Shown here piece after piece: positions 1 through 8,309 of a stretch of DNA of 39,864 nt. This DNA comes from Candidatus Hydrogenedentota bacterium. Its GTDB lineage: Bacteria > Hydrogenedentota > Hydrogenedentia > Hydrogenedentales > SLHB01. Location: assembly GCA_019695095.1 (NCBI GenBank), contig JAIBAQ010000037.1:1-39864 (forward strand), read 5' to 3'. The position numbers were made by a program, and so were the translations under genes. The notes under the pieces are model-generated. The model was given only the letters and a program-made list of their open reading frames with translations, was not told the origin of the DNA and did not search any database. How positions within the stretch are numbered: the stretch's first letter is position 1; the number at the start of each line of letters is the position of its first letter.

Positions 1-560
1 ACAACTTGACCGACGCGGCACCTGTTCTTGCCCAATATGGGATACCCGCCGTAGTCTTTGTGGTTACGGGACGCATGGGGGGGATGCTGGACCACGACTT
101 GGACCCTGCCACGAGTACGCTTCTGACTTGGGACCAAGCCCGCGAGCTACAGGCGATGGGGGTGGAAATTGGCGGGCACACCAAGACGCATCGCCGTTTG
201 TCGCAATTGAGTATTCCCGAGCAGGAGACCGAGATCGTGGAGTGCGCGCGGCAACTGCGTTGGGAGTTGGGTGCAGAATTGCCATTATTTGCATATCCGT
301 TTGGGTCTGCATTTGACTACGATAAGTCGTCAAAGGAACTTGCCAAGCGAGCTGGTTTTTCGTGCGCGTATTCAAATCGCTACGGGGGCATTCGGTCTGG
401 CGACGACCCATGGGAACTCCGGAGAATTTGGATTGATGCCTCCGACAGTATGGAGTCATTCAAGTCCAAAGTGGACGGAACACTTGACATGTTGGCTGTT
501 TTCGAATCGCGCGCGGGATTGTATGCGAGAAAATTACTGAACCGGTTCACACGCGGGTGA
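1..560 (+). CDS. Polysaccharide deacetylase family protein, 3' part
   Basis: The frame is open through the left window edge, so the N-terminal half, with the first NodB metal-binding motif, is missing. What remains reads ...LTDAAPVLAQYGIPAVVFVVTG, the typical NodB strand-helix-strand, followed by W-D-Q-A-R-E-L and GGHTKTHRRL. The latter matches the family's H-x3-H zinc-binding motif (here HTKTH). An FAYPFGSAFDYD stretch corresponds to the next conserved motif, and the C-terminal part carries a conserved-looking R-x-W. The family removes N- or O-acetyl groups from chitin-like, peptidoglycan or capsular sugars. The true start lies outside the window; the TTG at base 6 is only an in-frame codon. 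The exact substrate cannot be read. A strong GC hairpin lies 33 bases after the stop, so this is probably the last gene of its unit. Confidence 0.85.
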   Translation, partial: NLTDAAPVLAQYGIPAVVFVVTGRMGGMLDHDLDPATSTLLTWDQARELQAMGVEIGGHTKTHRRLSQLSIPEQETEIVECARQLRWELGAELPLFAYPFGSAFDYDKSSKELAKRAGFSCAYSNRYGGIRSGDDPWELRRIWIDASDSMESFKSKVDGTLDMLAVFESRAGLYARKLLNRFTRG

Positions 561-593
561 TACGAGCCGAAACCGGTAGAGTGAGTTGGAGGG

Positions 594-640
594 GGCGCGC
601 GGGCTTTGGGTATGGGGTTGGGGGAGGTAGCCCGCGCGCC
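594..640 (+). terminator. GC-rich hairpin after the deacetylase gene
   Basis: A perfect 12-bp inverted repeat, GGCGCGCGGGCT (594-605) and AGCCCGCGCGCC (629-640), encloses a 23-base loop. No T run follows, so it is either a weak intrinsic terminator or a transcript-end stabilising hairpin. It is the first landmark of the 344-base gene-free stretch 561-904; the second is the fliM promoter. Confidence 0.5.
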
Positions 641-826
641 TCGACTTAAAGTAGGCGGTAGGGTTCGCCATACTTTAGTGTTGACAGTCTTATAATACCT
701 CTACGTGAGAAACGGTTTTCCCAGGAAAAGGGTTGACAGCAGCTCGGGGAAGATACCCTGGGAGAGGCAATTTGGGCATTCCATGCGTATCTAATTAATA
801 TGAAAAGCCTTATGAAGGATCTTTTC

Positions 827-855
827 TTGCACCGGATCGGGGACTGTGCTATACT
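827..855 (+). promoter_or_regulatory. Sigma70-type extended -10 promoter of the flagellar operon
   Basis: TTGCAC (827-832) and TATACT (850-855) are separated by exactly 17 bp, and TGC directly before the -10 box gives an extended -10. Transcription would start near 862, leaving a leader of about 43 bases before fliM at 905, with GAAGGA (891-896) as ribosome binding site. The rest of 561-904 holds a GC hairpin (594-640) and two isolated TTGACA hexamers (681, 733) without a properly spaced -10. I see no gene there. Confidence 0.65.
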
Positions 856-904
856 CGCGCCTGTTCCGAGTCGCAGTCTGTCACCGGCACGAAGGACGTG
901 AGTA

Positions 905-1891
905 ATGGCTGACATCCTGAGCCAAGACGAAGTCGATTTACTCCTTAACGCGGTATCTCGCGGCGAAATAGAAGTCCCGGACACCGGTTTCGAGCGTTCG
1001 GAAGCCCGGGACATGATGCACTATGATTTCCGGCGCCCAGAACGTGTCTCCAAAGAGCAACTTAAGGGATTGCAGAGCCTCTTCGAGGCGTTTGCCCGAG
1101 AGTTGAGTATTGCCCTGCCCCCATTCTTGCGCTCGGTGGTGCGCGTGGACCTCGTCTCAATCGACCAATTGACGTACGACGAGTTTGTTCTGTCAATCGC
1201 GCGGCCGACTTCCATTTCGGTGATCAATATGTCGCCGTTGGAGGGCAACGCAGTCATTGAGTTGAGCCCGAGCGTGGTATTTCCCATCGTGGACCGCATT
1301 CTTGGTGGTAAAGGGATTCCGCTGAAGAAGCCGCGCGAGTTGACGGAGATAGAAAACCGGATCATTCACCGTGTCATGTTGATGATCCTGGATAGCTTAA
1401 AGCGGTCTTGGGAGCAGCTTATCGAGTTCAAGCTGAGCGTGATTCAGCAGGAAAGCGATCCGCTGATGGTGCAGATCGTTGCGGGAAGTGAAATGGTCAT
1501 TCTCGTGGCGTACGAGATTCATATCGGCGAGTGTGTTGGCACCATGAATATGTGCATACCGTTGCTGGTTTTGAATCCGGTGCTTGACCAGATATCGCAG
1601 CAGACGCGGTTTATCCGGCGCATGTCGCCGGAAATGGCGGAACGCACGCGCACTCAGATATTCCGTGTCATGCGAAAGGCGGAAGTTACGCTCGACGCGA
1701 TTCTGGGGCGGACGACGCTTCCGCTTCATGAGCTTGCCCGGTTGCGCGTGGGGGATGTGATTCAACTGGATACGGACGTGAAGACCCCGATCATGATTGA
1801 GATTGGCGGCATACCGCGCTTCAAGGCATTCTGTGGCCGTCGTGGCGAATTGAGTTCCGTGCAGCTAATCGACACCGTGGTGGATGACTGA
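905..1891 (+). CDS. fliM: Flagellar motor switch protein FliM
   Basis: This is a 328-residue protein of normal FliM length. It begins with MADILSQDEVDLLLNAV, which matches the conserved N-terminal CheY-P binding segment (LSQDEIDALL). The middle (about 45-230) is the CheC-like FliM core with GGKGIPLKKPRELTEIE. The C-terminal SpoA domain, about 250-325, includes LPLHELARLRVGDVIQLDT. FliM is part of the cytoplasmic C-ring, binds phosphorylated CheY and sets rotation direction. The ATG at 905 is supported by GAAGGA eight bases upstream. It is the first gene of the operon, and its last 8 bases overlap the next gene. No unusual residues were noted. Confidence 0.95.
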   Translation: MADILSQDEVDLLLNAVSRGEIEVPDTGFERSEARDMMHYDFRRPERVSKEQLKGLQSLFEAFARELSIALPPFLRSVVRVDLVSIDQLTYDEFVLSIARPTSISVINMSPLEGNAVIELSPSVVFPIVDRILGGKGIPLKKPRELTEIENRIIHRVMLMILDSLKRSWEQLIEFKLSVIQQESDPLMVQIVAGSEMVILVAYEIHIGECVGTMNMCIPLLVLNPVLDQISQQTRFIRRMSPEMAERTRTQIFRVMRKAEVTLDAILGRTTLPLHELARLRVGDVIQLDTDVKTPIMIEIGGIPRFKAFCGRRGELSSVQLIDTVVDD

Positions 1892-2876
1892 TGATGGACA
1901 CGGCATGAGTTCCGCTGCAACGACATTTGCGAAAGGTTTCTTGACCGGATACCTCGACGTGGTCTCCGCGATGCTGTCATCTACGTTCACGTTCGATATC
2001 GAGTCCGTGGATGAGGTGAAAGACGCAAGCCTTGCACAGGAATTGAAGGCGTTTTCGGCAGCCATCGAATCACCCGCCAAGTCCGGAGGAGGTTTTGCTT
2101 TCCTTTTTTCGGGAACGCTGGCAAACCAGATCGTGGGCGGTGTTCTTGGCGAACCCCCGGCGGAAGGCGACTCCGTCGAAGGTCACGATGCGGCCACGCT
2201 TGCGGAAGTTTTTGGACCATGCATGGGTGGCGGAGTCAGCCACTTCAAGGAGAAGTACGGAAAGGTCATCGAGCTTCAACCGGCGACCGTAGGACCCACC
2301 AATGACGCCAGTATCGAACGGATTCGCGGCTTGGTCGGAGCGTCGGCTCGAAAGGCTTTGTTTACAATTCACGGGCAGGACATGGAAGGGCGCGGGATAC
2401 TGCTGTTCTCGCGTGCATTTGAAGATATCATTCCCGTGGAGAAAGTGGCTAGTCCCACACCCCAATCAGGAGGAGTAAAGGCTGTGGCCGGAGAAATGGA
2501 ACCGGAAGCCCTTGGCAAATTGCTGAACGATCTGCAGCCCGGCGCCGAAAACGAACCATTACCGGAAACGCGCAGACCTCGGACAGGAGGATCAGCAGCG
2601 GGCGGCGACGCGGTGCCGAAGAATATCGACATGGTGCTCGATATCCAATTGGTGGCTACAGCACGGTTGGGAAAGGTGGAAATGCCCATCGGGGATATTT
2701 TGACCCTTGGGCCCGGCTCAATAATCGAGGTGGGTCATCTCGTGGATGAGCCCGTCGAATTGCTGGTGAATAACAAGCTGATTGCGCGTGGCGACGTAGT
2801 TGTCGTGGATGAGAAGTTCGGCCTTCGCATCACGGAGATCGTCAGCCCTAAAGAGCGCATCGAAAGCTTGCGCTAA
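1884..2876 (+). CDS. fliN: FliN/FliY-type flagellar switch protein
   Basis: This 330-residue protein has a C-terminal SpoA domain (about 245-325) reading NIDMVLDIQLVATARLGKVE, then EPVELLVNNKLIARGDVVVVDEKFGLRITEI. That is diagnostic for FliN. The first 200 residues resemble the CheC-like N-terminal part of FliY, with a GGGFAFLFSG stretch and EVFGPCMGGG. The Asn of the CheC/FliY phosphatase signature ExxN is not seen at the expected place (E108-V-F-G111), so phosphatase activity is doubtful. A variable linker spans roughly 205-240. The start at 1884 overlaps fliM by 8 bases; an alternative ATG is at 1905 (residue 8). The protein would form the distal C-ring together with FliM. Confidence 0.88.
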   Translation: MTDDGHGMSSAATTFAKGFLTGYLDVVSAMLSSTFTFDIESVDEVKDASLAQELKAFSAAIESPAKSGGGFAFLFSGTLANQIVGGVLGEPPAEGDSVEGHDAATLAEVFGPCMGGGVSHFKEKYGKVIELQPATVGPTNDASIERIRGLVGASARKALFTIHGQDMEGRGILLFSRAFEDIIPVEKVASPTPQSGGVKAVAGEMEPEALGKLLNDLQPGAENEPLPETRRPRTGGSAAGGDAVPKNIDMVLDIQLVATARLGKVEMPIGDILTLGPGSIIEVGHLVDEPVELLVNNKLIARGDVVVVDEKFGLRITEIVSPKERIESLR

Positions 2877-2905
2877 CGGTTGACGAAAAAAGCGCAAGGG
2901 GTGAC

Positions 2906-3664
2906 GTGAAGGTTCTCGACGAAAAGAGCCTCTGGATCCGGTGGAAGGACGGGGGAGACGAACAGGCGCGCGAGGAATTGATCGTGCGCCATATGAAGAT
3001 CGTGAAGTACATTGCCGGTCGAATGGCGATGCACGTTCCGCCCAGCATTGAAATGAACGATTTGGTCGGCTGGGGGGTTCTTGGCCTGTTGGACGCCGTG
3101 GAGAAGTACGACTACAAGCAGGACATCAAGTTTACGACGTACGCCTCAATTCGAGTCCGGGGAGCGATCCTGGACCAGATTCGGTCACTGGATTGGGCTC
3201 CGCGTTCCCTGCGGGCCATGGGCAGAAGGATTGGCGAGGCCCGCGAGAAGCTAAGGCACGAGGAGGGGCGCGAGCCGACCTCAGACAAGATTGCGGAGGC
3301 GCTTGGAGCGTCGGTCGACCAAGTGGAAGACGCCATATCTCAGTTGCAGACGGCGCAAATACTGTCGCTGCACGATTATCTGCCGTCGGAAGACAACGAA
3401 GAGTCCCGTCGATTGGACGTAACGAGCAGTGCCACGGCCAGCAATCCGGACGCGGTTGCGCTTGAAAAGGAGCGGCAGGCGAGGCTTGTCGAAGCGATAC
3501 TAGGGTTACCGGAACAGCAGCAAAAGGTGTTAAACTTATACTATTACGAAGAGTTGACGCTGAAGGAAATCGGTATCGTCCTGGAAGTGACCGAATCGCG
3601 CGTGTGCCAAATTCATAGCGCGGCCATGAAGTCGCTTCGAAAGGCTGTTCAGCGAGGTGAATGA
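2906..3664 (+). CDS. fliA: RNA polymerase sigma factor, FliA/WhiG (sigma28) family
   Basis: This 252-residue protein has the sigma28 layout. Region 2 (about 20-95) includes NDLVGWGVLGLLDAVEKYD and FTTYASIRVRGAILDQIRSLDW. Region 3 follows with GREPTSDKIAEALG. Region 4 contains LTLKEIGIVLEVTESRVCQIHSAA, the -35 binding helix-turn-helix. The family directs late flagellar and chemotaxis genes. The start is GTG at 2906, with AAGGGG (2896-2901) close upstream. Its end overlaps the next gene (ATGATG at 3661), implying translational coupling. Placing the sigma factor inside the switch/hook-length operon links its synthesis to basal-body gene expression. No anti-sigma FlgM gene is visible in the window. 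Confidence 0.92.
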   Translation: MKVLDEKSLWIRWKDGGDEQAREELIVRHMKIVKYIAGRMAMHVPPSIEMNDLVGWGVLGLLDAVEKYDYKQDIKFTTYASIRVRGAILDQIRSLDWAPRSLRAMGRRIGEAREKLRHEEGREPTSDKIAEALGASVDQVEDAISQLQTAQILSLHDYLPSEDNEESRRLDVTSSATASNPDAVALEKERQARLVEAILGLPEQQQKVLNLYYYEELTLKEIGIVLEVTESRVCQIHSAAMKSLRKAVQRGE

Positions 3665-3996
3665 TGCCGCAACCCGTCGACCTGCAAACGGAGTTGGGTC
3701 GGGTAAGCGCGGCGGAACGGATTCAGCAAATCGCGGACCGCGCGTCGCTTGCATCGCTCCAACGAACCGCGGAAGAAGTGGCCCAGAACAGGGTCCGGCA
3801 GGAGAGCCAGGTCCAGCAAACCGATCAGCCTCAGAGTGAGCAGGTGGAGGCCGAGGCAAAGCGCCGGAATCCTTTTGTTGGCAGACGGCGGCACCGCAAG
3901 GAAGGCGAGCCGGAAGAAGAAGCCGGTCACGAGAATGAGAATCTGCGAGGTCCGACTGATGACGGAGAGGGTAAGCGGTTTGATGTGAGTGTGTGA
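3661..3996 (+). CDS. Small charged protein of the flagellar operon, unknown function
   Basis: This 111-residue ORF overlaps the sigma-factor stop; the start is ATG 3661 or ATG 3664, with AGGTGA at 3655-3660. The N-terminal half (PVDLQTELGRVSAAERIQQI, then an EEVAQNRVRQESQVQQ stretch) is predicted helical and glutamine-rich. The C-terminal half is strongly charged (RRNPFVGRRRHRKEGEPEEE). There is no signal peptide and no membrane segment. Small proteins with a PVDLQ-like N-terminus do occur in flagellar operons of other phyla, but I recognise no named family. Tight coupling with its neighbours argues that it is real and linked to flagellar assembly. It may be cytosolic. Function is unassigned. 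Confidence 0.7.
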   Translation: MMPQPVDLQTELGRVSAAERIQQIADRASLASLQRTAEEVAQNRVRQESQVQQTDQPQSEQVEAEAKRRNPFVGRRRHRKEGEPEEEAGHENENLRGPTDDGEGKRFDVSV

Positions 3997-4138
3997 GTGC
4001 GACTCTCGCGGAATCCGAGCCGTGAAGTCCACGCGATGGAGTATATTCGCGTGTGAAGTGCCGAGCAGCCGGTGAGAAGCGCGGGCTGGTACGGTGGACG
4101 GTTCCGGGGTAGAGGGGACGTTCCTTCGTAGGCGGCAG

Positions 4139-4990
4139 ATGACGTACATCGTAGAACTAATCTATAGCGGCATATTCGGATTGGGTGCGCTGCTCTTCGC
4201 GGGGCTGATAGTGCTGTTTATGTTCGTGTATCGGCATGATCGGCTTGCAAGCTTCCGGCAGCAACGGACGGCGCGCAACGATCTCGCGAACATGATGATT
4301 CTGCTGCAAACCATGAGAGATCTGCTGGAGCAGCAGAAGGGCATGGCGCGGCAGTTCAACGCACATCTGGAAAAGCGCGCTGCGGACCTTAAGCGCGAAC
4401 TTGATTCGGCTCTCCTCGAATGTGACCGGCTCCACGAATCGGTGAAGTCGCTGGAATCCAGATTAAGCGCGATTGACGAGCAGGTGGTCGCGCTTCCGCC
4501 GCGTCCCTCAGTAGAACCGGCGCATCCCTCCAACACGATCCCGATGCCGCAGGCGGAACACAAGCGGCCTCAGCTTCACGAGATTGAGCGGCCTGCGTTG
4601 CGTATCCTGGCGAAGCCTCGGGAAGTGCCGGATTCGGATGATCGAATCGAGAATTGGGTAGGACTGGACTTTGGGGGCGACGTTCCCGATCCGCTGGCAT
4701 TTGATGTGCCGGACGTGACTCCCCAAAAGCCTGTGGATGCAGAGTCGGCTCGCGAGGCATTCCGGGCATTGCTCAACATGGAATCGTCTTCCTCGGCGCC
4801 GGAGAAGTCTCATGAGGAGGAGCCTGCGAGAGAAAGCGGCAATGGACGCACCCGTTTAAGCCCATTGCAGGCGAGCGTCTATGAGTACAGCGATGCGGGC
4901 ATGTCGCTCGCCGAAATTGCGCACGAACTGGGAATCGGCAAAGGGGAAGTAAAGCTCATTCTTAGCTTGCGCAAAGACAGGGATCAATAG
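4139..4990 (+). CDS. Membrane-anchored coiled-coil protein with C-terminal HTH (DUF2802/DUF6115-like)
   Basis: I chose ATG 4139 (283 residues) because the protein then starts directly with a single membrane helix (about 3-32, LIYSGIFGLGALLFAGLIVL). The upstream GTG at 4094 would add 15 unlikely residues. After the anchor comes a long coiled coil (about 35-120), then a proline-rich linker. The C-terminal 45 residues (SPLQASVYEYSDAGMSLAEI, then AHELGIGKGEVKLILSLRK) form a helix-turn-helix-like unit. This layout matches the DUF2802/DUF6115 proteins found in flagellar operons of Proteobacteria and Firmicutes, whose role is not settled. The stop is one base before the fliK-like start, so the genes are co-transcribed. 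About 140 bases without a gene precede it. Confidence 0.72.
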   Translation: MTYIVELIYSGIFGLGALLFAGLIVLFMFVYRHDRLASFRQQRTARNDLANMMILLQTMRDLLEQQKGMARQFNAHLEKRAADLKRELDSALLECDRLHESVKSLESRLSAIDEQVVALPPRPSVEPAHPSNTIPMPQAEHKRPQLHEIERPALRILAKPREVPDSDDRIENWVGLDFGGDVPDPLAFDVPDVTPQKPVDAESAREAFRALLNMESSSSAPEKSHEEEPARESGNGRTRLSPLQASVYEYSDAGMSLAEIAHELGIGKGEVKLILSLRKDRDQ

Positions 4991-4991
4991 C

Positions 4992-6458
4992 ATGTCGGGC
5001 CTGGGCGGGGTAAACCCGTTCACGGTGTCCGTGAACCCTGTCGGCCCGCAGGGGCCAGCCTTTCGCGTGGGACAAGTGCTTGAGGGCGTTGTCCAAAACA
5101 CGGGAAAAGAGCTTCTACTCTTGGTGAGTGGCCGGTCTGTGGCGTTACCCCCCAATGCGCCGTTTGCCGGCGGGCAGACGGTAAGCGCGGAAGTACTACG
5201 AACGTCTCCATCGTTGCAGTTGCGGATTTCGCCGCCCGTTTCTCAAATCCCATCTGAAGTGATCACTTCGAACTCGACGGTTTCGCTTGCATTAGCTCCG
5301 CGCTTTTCAGCGTCAAGCGTTGGGGCAAACGTGGCACAAGTCCTGAATGGCGTAATTCAGCAGACGCCGCAGGGGCCCGTATTCCAGGCTGGGCAAACGA
5401 CCATCCCTTTGGCTTCGGTTCCGGACAATCTTGTCGGAACGGCGTTGTCAGCACGTTTTGTGGAGACGGGGCAGGGTTCGCGCTTGCTTGTGTGGCAAAC
5501 CGAGGCGAGTGCGACAAGTGCGCCAACGACGGGGCGATCATTGCCGGAAGTTTTGGGTCGTATCTTCCAAGTCTTCGGCCAATCGGGACTGGCCGAGAGG
5601 GCGGCAAGTTTGATTCCGCGGGCTTTGCCGCCGGGAGAAGCCGCTATAAGGCTAGTTGCGTCACTGTTTCTGGAGCGGGGAGTTGGAGCGGAACTCGTCG
5701 AGCGACTGGTTACTTTGGTCAAACAGGGCGCGGCTTCCGGCGTTGTCAGCGACGATTTGCAGAAGAGACTTTTATCGCTTCTGACACGGACAGCGGGCAG
5801 TGAATCCAAGGAATTGCTGGCCGCCTTGAGGATTGCGGCTCAGACTTCTTCGCGTTCGCCAGAAGCGGCGTTGGCGCGGGCGTTCGCGCAATCGGAAGGA
5901 CTCTCGGCAACTTTGGCGGACGATCTGCGCAGCGCAATCCATCAGTTGAGGACGAGTGAACCGTTCCGTGCGTTTCTCGAGAAGACAGGCCAGATGCAGG
6001 AGTTCAACACGACCTCATCCAGTCTTATCGAGCGAATCACGGCAAATCAGCTTCAGAATCTGCGTGGTCTGGAGACGTCGTACCTGTATTTCGAGCCTGC
6101 CTTCGTGCCGGGAAGCGGCCTAAGTAGCGCGCATATCCATGCGTTCGGCGACGGTTCGGGAAAGCAGTCGTTTCCCAGCGAGAATTCCACGGTGGTTTTG
6201 GATCTGTCGACGACACGGCTTGGCGACTTGTGGATCACGCTGTCGGCCGTTCAAGGAGCCTGTTCCTGTGTGTTCAGAACACGTGAACCGCTGGTCGCAG
6301 TGCTGATAGACGAACACGCCCCCGAGCTGGAGAAGCTGCTTTCTGACACGGCCAACTTTACATACACGCAGGTGAGGGCAGTGGTGTGGAATAATGATCG
6401 ACTCAGTGCTGCGATCGATCTATTCCGCCCTTTGGAAGGAATCGACACAGAAGCATGA
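4992..6458 (+). CDS. fliK: Flagellar hook-length control protein, FliK-like
   Basis: This 488-residue protein is rich in Ala, Ser, Gln and Thr through its first 350 residues, as usual for FliK molecular rulers. The C-terminal 120 residues contain LGDLWITLSAVQGACSCVFR, REPLVAVLIDEHAPELEKLL and a final beta strand, TYTQVRAVVW. This matches the FliK C-terminal (Flg_hook) domain, which contacts FlhB to switch export specificity. A repeated GQVLEGVVQ / AQVLNGVIQQTPQGPVFQAG pattern near the N-terminus suggests two copies of a small beta unit (about 27-100 and 115-180). The immediately following gene encodes an FlhB C-terminal paralogue, which fits this function. The family assignment relies on the C-terminus and context, since FliK is poorly conserved. 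Confidence 0.75.
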   Translation: MSGLGGVNPFTVSVNPVGPQGPAFRVGQVLEGVVQNTGKELLLLVSGRSVALPPNAPFAGGQTVSAEVLRTSPSLQLRISPPVSQIPSEVITSNSTVSLALAPRFSASSVGANVAQVLNGVIQQTPQGPVFQAGQTTIPLASVPDNLVGTALSARFVETGQGSRLLVWQTEASATSAPTTGRSLPEVLGRIFQVFGQSGLAERAASLIPRALPPGEAAIRLVASLFLERGVGAELVERLVTLVKQGAASGVVSDDLQKRLLSLLTRTAGSESKELLAALRIAAQTSSRSPEAALARAFAQSEGLSATLADDLRSAIHQLRTSEPFRAFLEKTGQMQEFNTTSSSLIERITANQLQNLRGLETSYLYFEPAFVPGSGLSSAHIHAFGDGSGKQSFPSENSTVVLDLSTTRLGDLWITLSAVQGACSCVFRTREPLVAVLIDEHAPELEKLLSDTANFTYTQVRAVVWNNDRLSAAIDLFRPLEGIDTEA

Positions 6459-6751
6459 ACGAGCCGCGCGATACACGAGGTAACGCAAAGAAGGCCGTGG
6501 CCCTTCGGTATAACGCTGGCAATGAGAATGCGCCGCGGGTCATTGCCAAAGGTGAGCGCCTTGTTGCGGAGCGGATTATAGAGCTTGCTCGAGAGCACAA
6601 TATCCATGTGCACGAAGATCCCGATCTCGTTTCCGTACTCTCCGCAGTTGACCTTCACGCGGAGATCCCGGAGAACCTTTACAGGGCTGTTGCGGAAATC
6701 CTTGCGTTTGTCTACCGCCTCAACAAATTGTCGGAACAGAGGAGAGCGTAG
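6455..6751 (+). CDS. FlhB C-terminal domain paralogue (FlhB2/FhlB-type)
   Basis: This 98-residue protein corresponds only to the cytoplasmic domain of FlhB, without its membrane part. It contains KAVALRYNAG, a VIAKGERLVAERIIELAREH segment, DPDLVSVLSAVDLHAEIPEN and LYRAVAEILAFVYRL. The autocleavage NPTH of full FlhB is absent, as is usual in these stand-alone paralogues (FlhX/FhlB/YlqH type). Full FlhB is the type III export gate component that switches from hook to filament substrates. The start ATG overlaps the fliK-like stop (ATGA, 6455-6458), so the two are translationally coupled. It is the last gene of the operon; no clear terminator was seen in the first 200 bases downstream. Confidence 0.87.
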   Translation: MNEPRDTRGNAKKAVALRYNAGNENAPRVIAKGERLVAERIIELAREHNIHVHEDPDLVSVLSAVDLHAEIPENLYRAVAEILAFVYRLNKLSEQRRA

Positions 6752-6985
6752 CTCGGATTTAATGAAAAGGCGGTTTTCTGCGCGCCAGGTATGTGCGAGA
6801 GAGTCCTGCGTTGGCACTTCGTCGCACTCGTATACTTGGCAGGCCAGGGAACTGCTGCTACCAGCTAGGCGACCGTTCGATTTCAACTCGCAGCACGCAA
6901 GGTCGTGGAGATAGTGGTGAAGTTGGGAAGATATCCGTACCAGAAAGTGCGAGATCTATATCTATAGACACATTACTATTGGGAA

Positions 6986-6999
6986 CAAAGTGCACTTTG
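6986..6999. promoter_or_regulatory. Perfect 14-bp palindrome, candidate operator
   Basis: CAAAGTGCACTTTG is a perfect palindrome about 72 bp upstream of the -35 box of the next promoter. A second inverted repeat, TCTATA-TC-TATAGA, lies at 6955-6968. Such symmetry fits a dimeric regulator, but I recognise no specific family. Both lie in the 582-base gene-free stretch 6752-7333. Confidence 0.35.
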
Positions 7000-7070
7000 G
7001 TAGTTCTCCTTATCCGGATTTGTGTGTGAGTATGGTGTATGGCTTCCGTAACTGCCTTAAAACAAATCGC

Positions 7071-7099
7071 TTGCGTATTATAGACTTTTGTTCTATGAT
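7071..7099 (+). promoter_or_regulatory. Sigma70-type promoter upstream of the prepilin-like gene
   Basis: TTGCGT (7071-7076) and TATGAT (7094-7099) are 17 bp apart. Transcription would begin near 7106 and give a leader of about 228 bases. The leader contains the motif described at 7201 and an inverted repeat CGAACC-GT-GGTTCG (7227-7240). The rest of 6752-7333 holds the palindrome at 6986 and no convincing ORF. Confidence 0.55.
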
Positions 7100-7200
7100 C
7101 CTACCGGCAAGTAGATACAAGTTTTTTCTTTGTTGCCGCCGGGGGTGATTTTCTTATTTTAAGCATTTTTTGAAATTTGTTGTTCGTGACTGTGCCAGCG

Positions 7201-7242
7201 GGGGGTAGGATAATTGTAGTTGACCTCGAACCGTGGTTCGGT
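7201..7242 (+). repeat. Element shared with 23341-23382
   Basis: GGGGGTAGGATAATTG here matches GGGGGTAGGACAATCG at 23341-23356 at 14 of 16 bases. Both are followed by GTTG and a GGTT some 25 bases later, and both are preceded by TGTGC within 20 bases. The two copies sit in leaders or upstream regions of unrelated genes (a prepilin-like gene here, a receiver gene there). Its nature is unknown. Confidence 0.35.
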
Positions 7243-7333
7243 TTTGCGTGAGGAAGCAACTACCGTTTACTCGAGTTTTTGAAGTGCTCGGAAGCGAAGC
7301 AGGCGGTGCCGATTGGGCAGGAGATTGACACTG

Positions 7334-8239
7334 ATGAGGCGCAGAGGCTTCACGCTAATTGAATTGTTGGTGGTAATCGCGATTATAGGAATTCTGGCTG
7401 CTATTTTACTGCCAGCGCTTGCGAGGGCACGGGAGGCCGCAAGGCGGGCAAGCTGTGTGAACAACCTTAAGCAGTGGGGGCTGATACTTAAGATGTTCGC
7501 GGGCGAGAGCAAGGGGGAGAAGTATCCACCGAATCAGGCGCAGTGGTGGTCCAATGCGACGCAGGTCCTTAGCGCCAACTCAAGCCGATACAACTGGAAT
7601 TTCTGGGATGGATTGGTTCTGTATCCCGAGTACTTCACGGATCCCAGGATCATGATTTGTCCCTCAGATGGAGAGGACTTTCCGCAGGACAATTCTCAAC
7701 AGTTCTTGACGCCCATATCTCTATCCTGGAACTCGAAGCCGGGATACCCCGCTTCGGGGCGCGGGGGAGAATTCTTCCTGCAGGGAACAGAATACTCGTA
7801 TGTTACTTTTCCGTGGGTGGTACGCGCGGACTGGACCACAGACGAGACCACGGTGTTTGCTATTCGCGATGAAACGCACAAGCCGCTCTCTCAGGGCGGG
7901 CAGAGCTGCGCGAAGTTGCGAGAAGAAGATATCGAGGTCACCCTGACACCTATGGGCGATTTCACGCTCTACTTTTTGAAGGAGGGAATCGAGCGATTCC
8001 TGGTGTCTGACATCAACAATCCGGCTGCAAGCGCTCAAGCCCAGTCGTCCGTTCCCATAATGTGGGATCAGATGCGTCTCGATACCGATGGCGCAGTGGT
8101 GCCGACGAAATTCAATCACCTACCCGGCGGATCAAATGTGCTGTATTTGGATGGTCACGCAGAATTCGTGAAGTATCCAGGGGCGGTCGGTTCGCCTGAA
8201 TGGCCTGCCAGCGAATACGCGGTGACGGCAAATTTCTGA
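7334..8239 (+). CDS. Type II secretion prepilin-like protein with H-x-DG C-terminal motif
   Basis: I chose ATG 7334 because AGGAG (7319-7323) precedes it, giving 301 residues. The N-terminus [19 protein letters not shown] is a classic class III signal peptide, cut between G and F by prepilin peptidase, with Glu5 of the mature protein present. The following helix ends in [19 protein letters not shown], a hallmark of the planctomycete/lentisphaera-type prepilin families. The C-terminus carries [20 protein letters not shown], matching the H-x9-DG processing-associated motif. These proteins are probably pseudopilins or surface proteins tied to a type II/IV-like apparatus, often near polysaccharide-related genes. 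No pilus machinery is encoded nearby. A leader of about 228 bases precedes it. Confidence 0.85.
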   Translation: MRRRGFTLIELLVVIAIIGILAAILLPALARAREAARRASCVNNLKQWGLILKMFAGESKGEKYPPNQAQWWSNATQVLSANSSRYNWNFWDGLVLYPEYFTDPRIMICPSDGEDFPQDNSQQFLTPISLSWNSKPGYPASGRGGEFFLQGTEYSYVTFPWVVRADWTTDETTVFAIRDETHKPLSQGGQSCAKLREEDIEVTLTPMGDFTLYFLKEGIERFLVSDINNPAASAQAQSSVPIMWDQMRLDTDGAVVPTKFNHLPGGSNVLYLDGHAEFVKYPGAVGSPEWPASEYAVTANF

Positions 8240-8309
8240 TCCAAGATCTTCGTAGCAGCACGGAAAGTGTCAGGCATCCGGGGGGCGCTGCTTTTTATGG
8301 GGGCCTCAC

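Noticed and set aside
681-696. TTGACA followed by TATAAT
   Set aside because: Only 4 bases separate the hexamers, so they cannot work together as a sigma70 promoter. The better-spaced pair at 827-855 is used instead.
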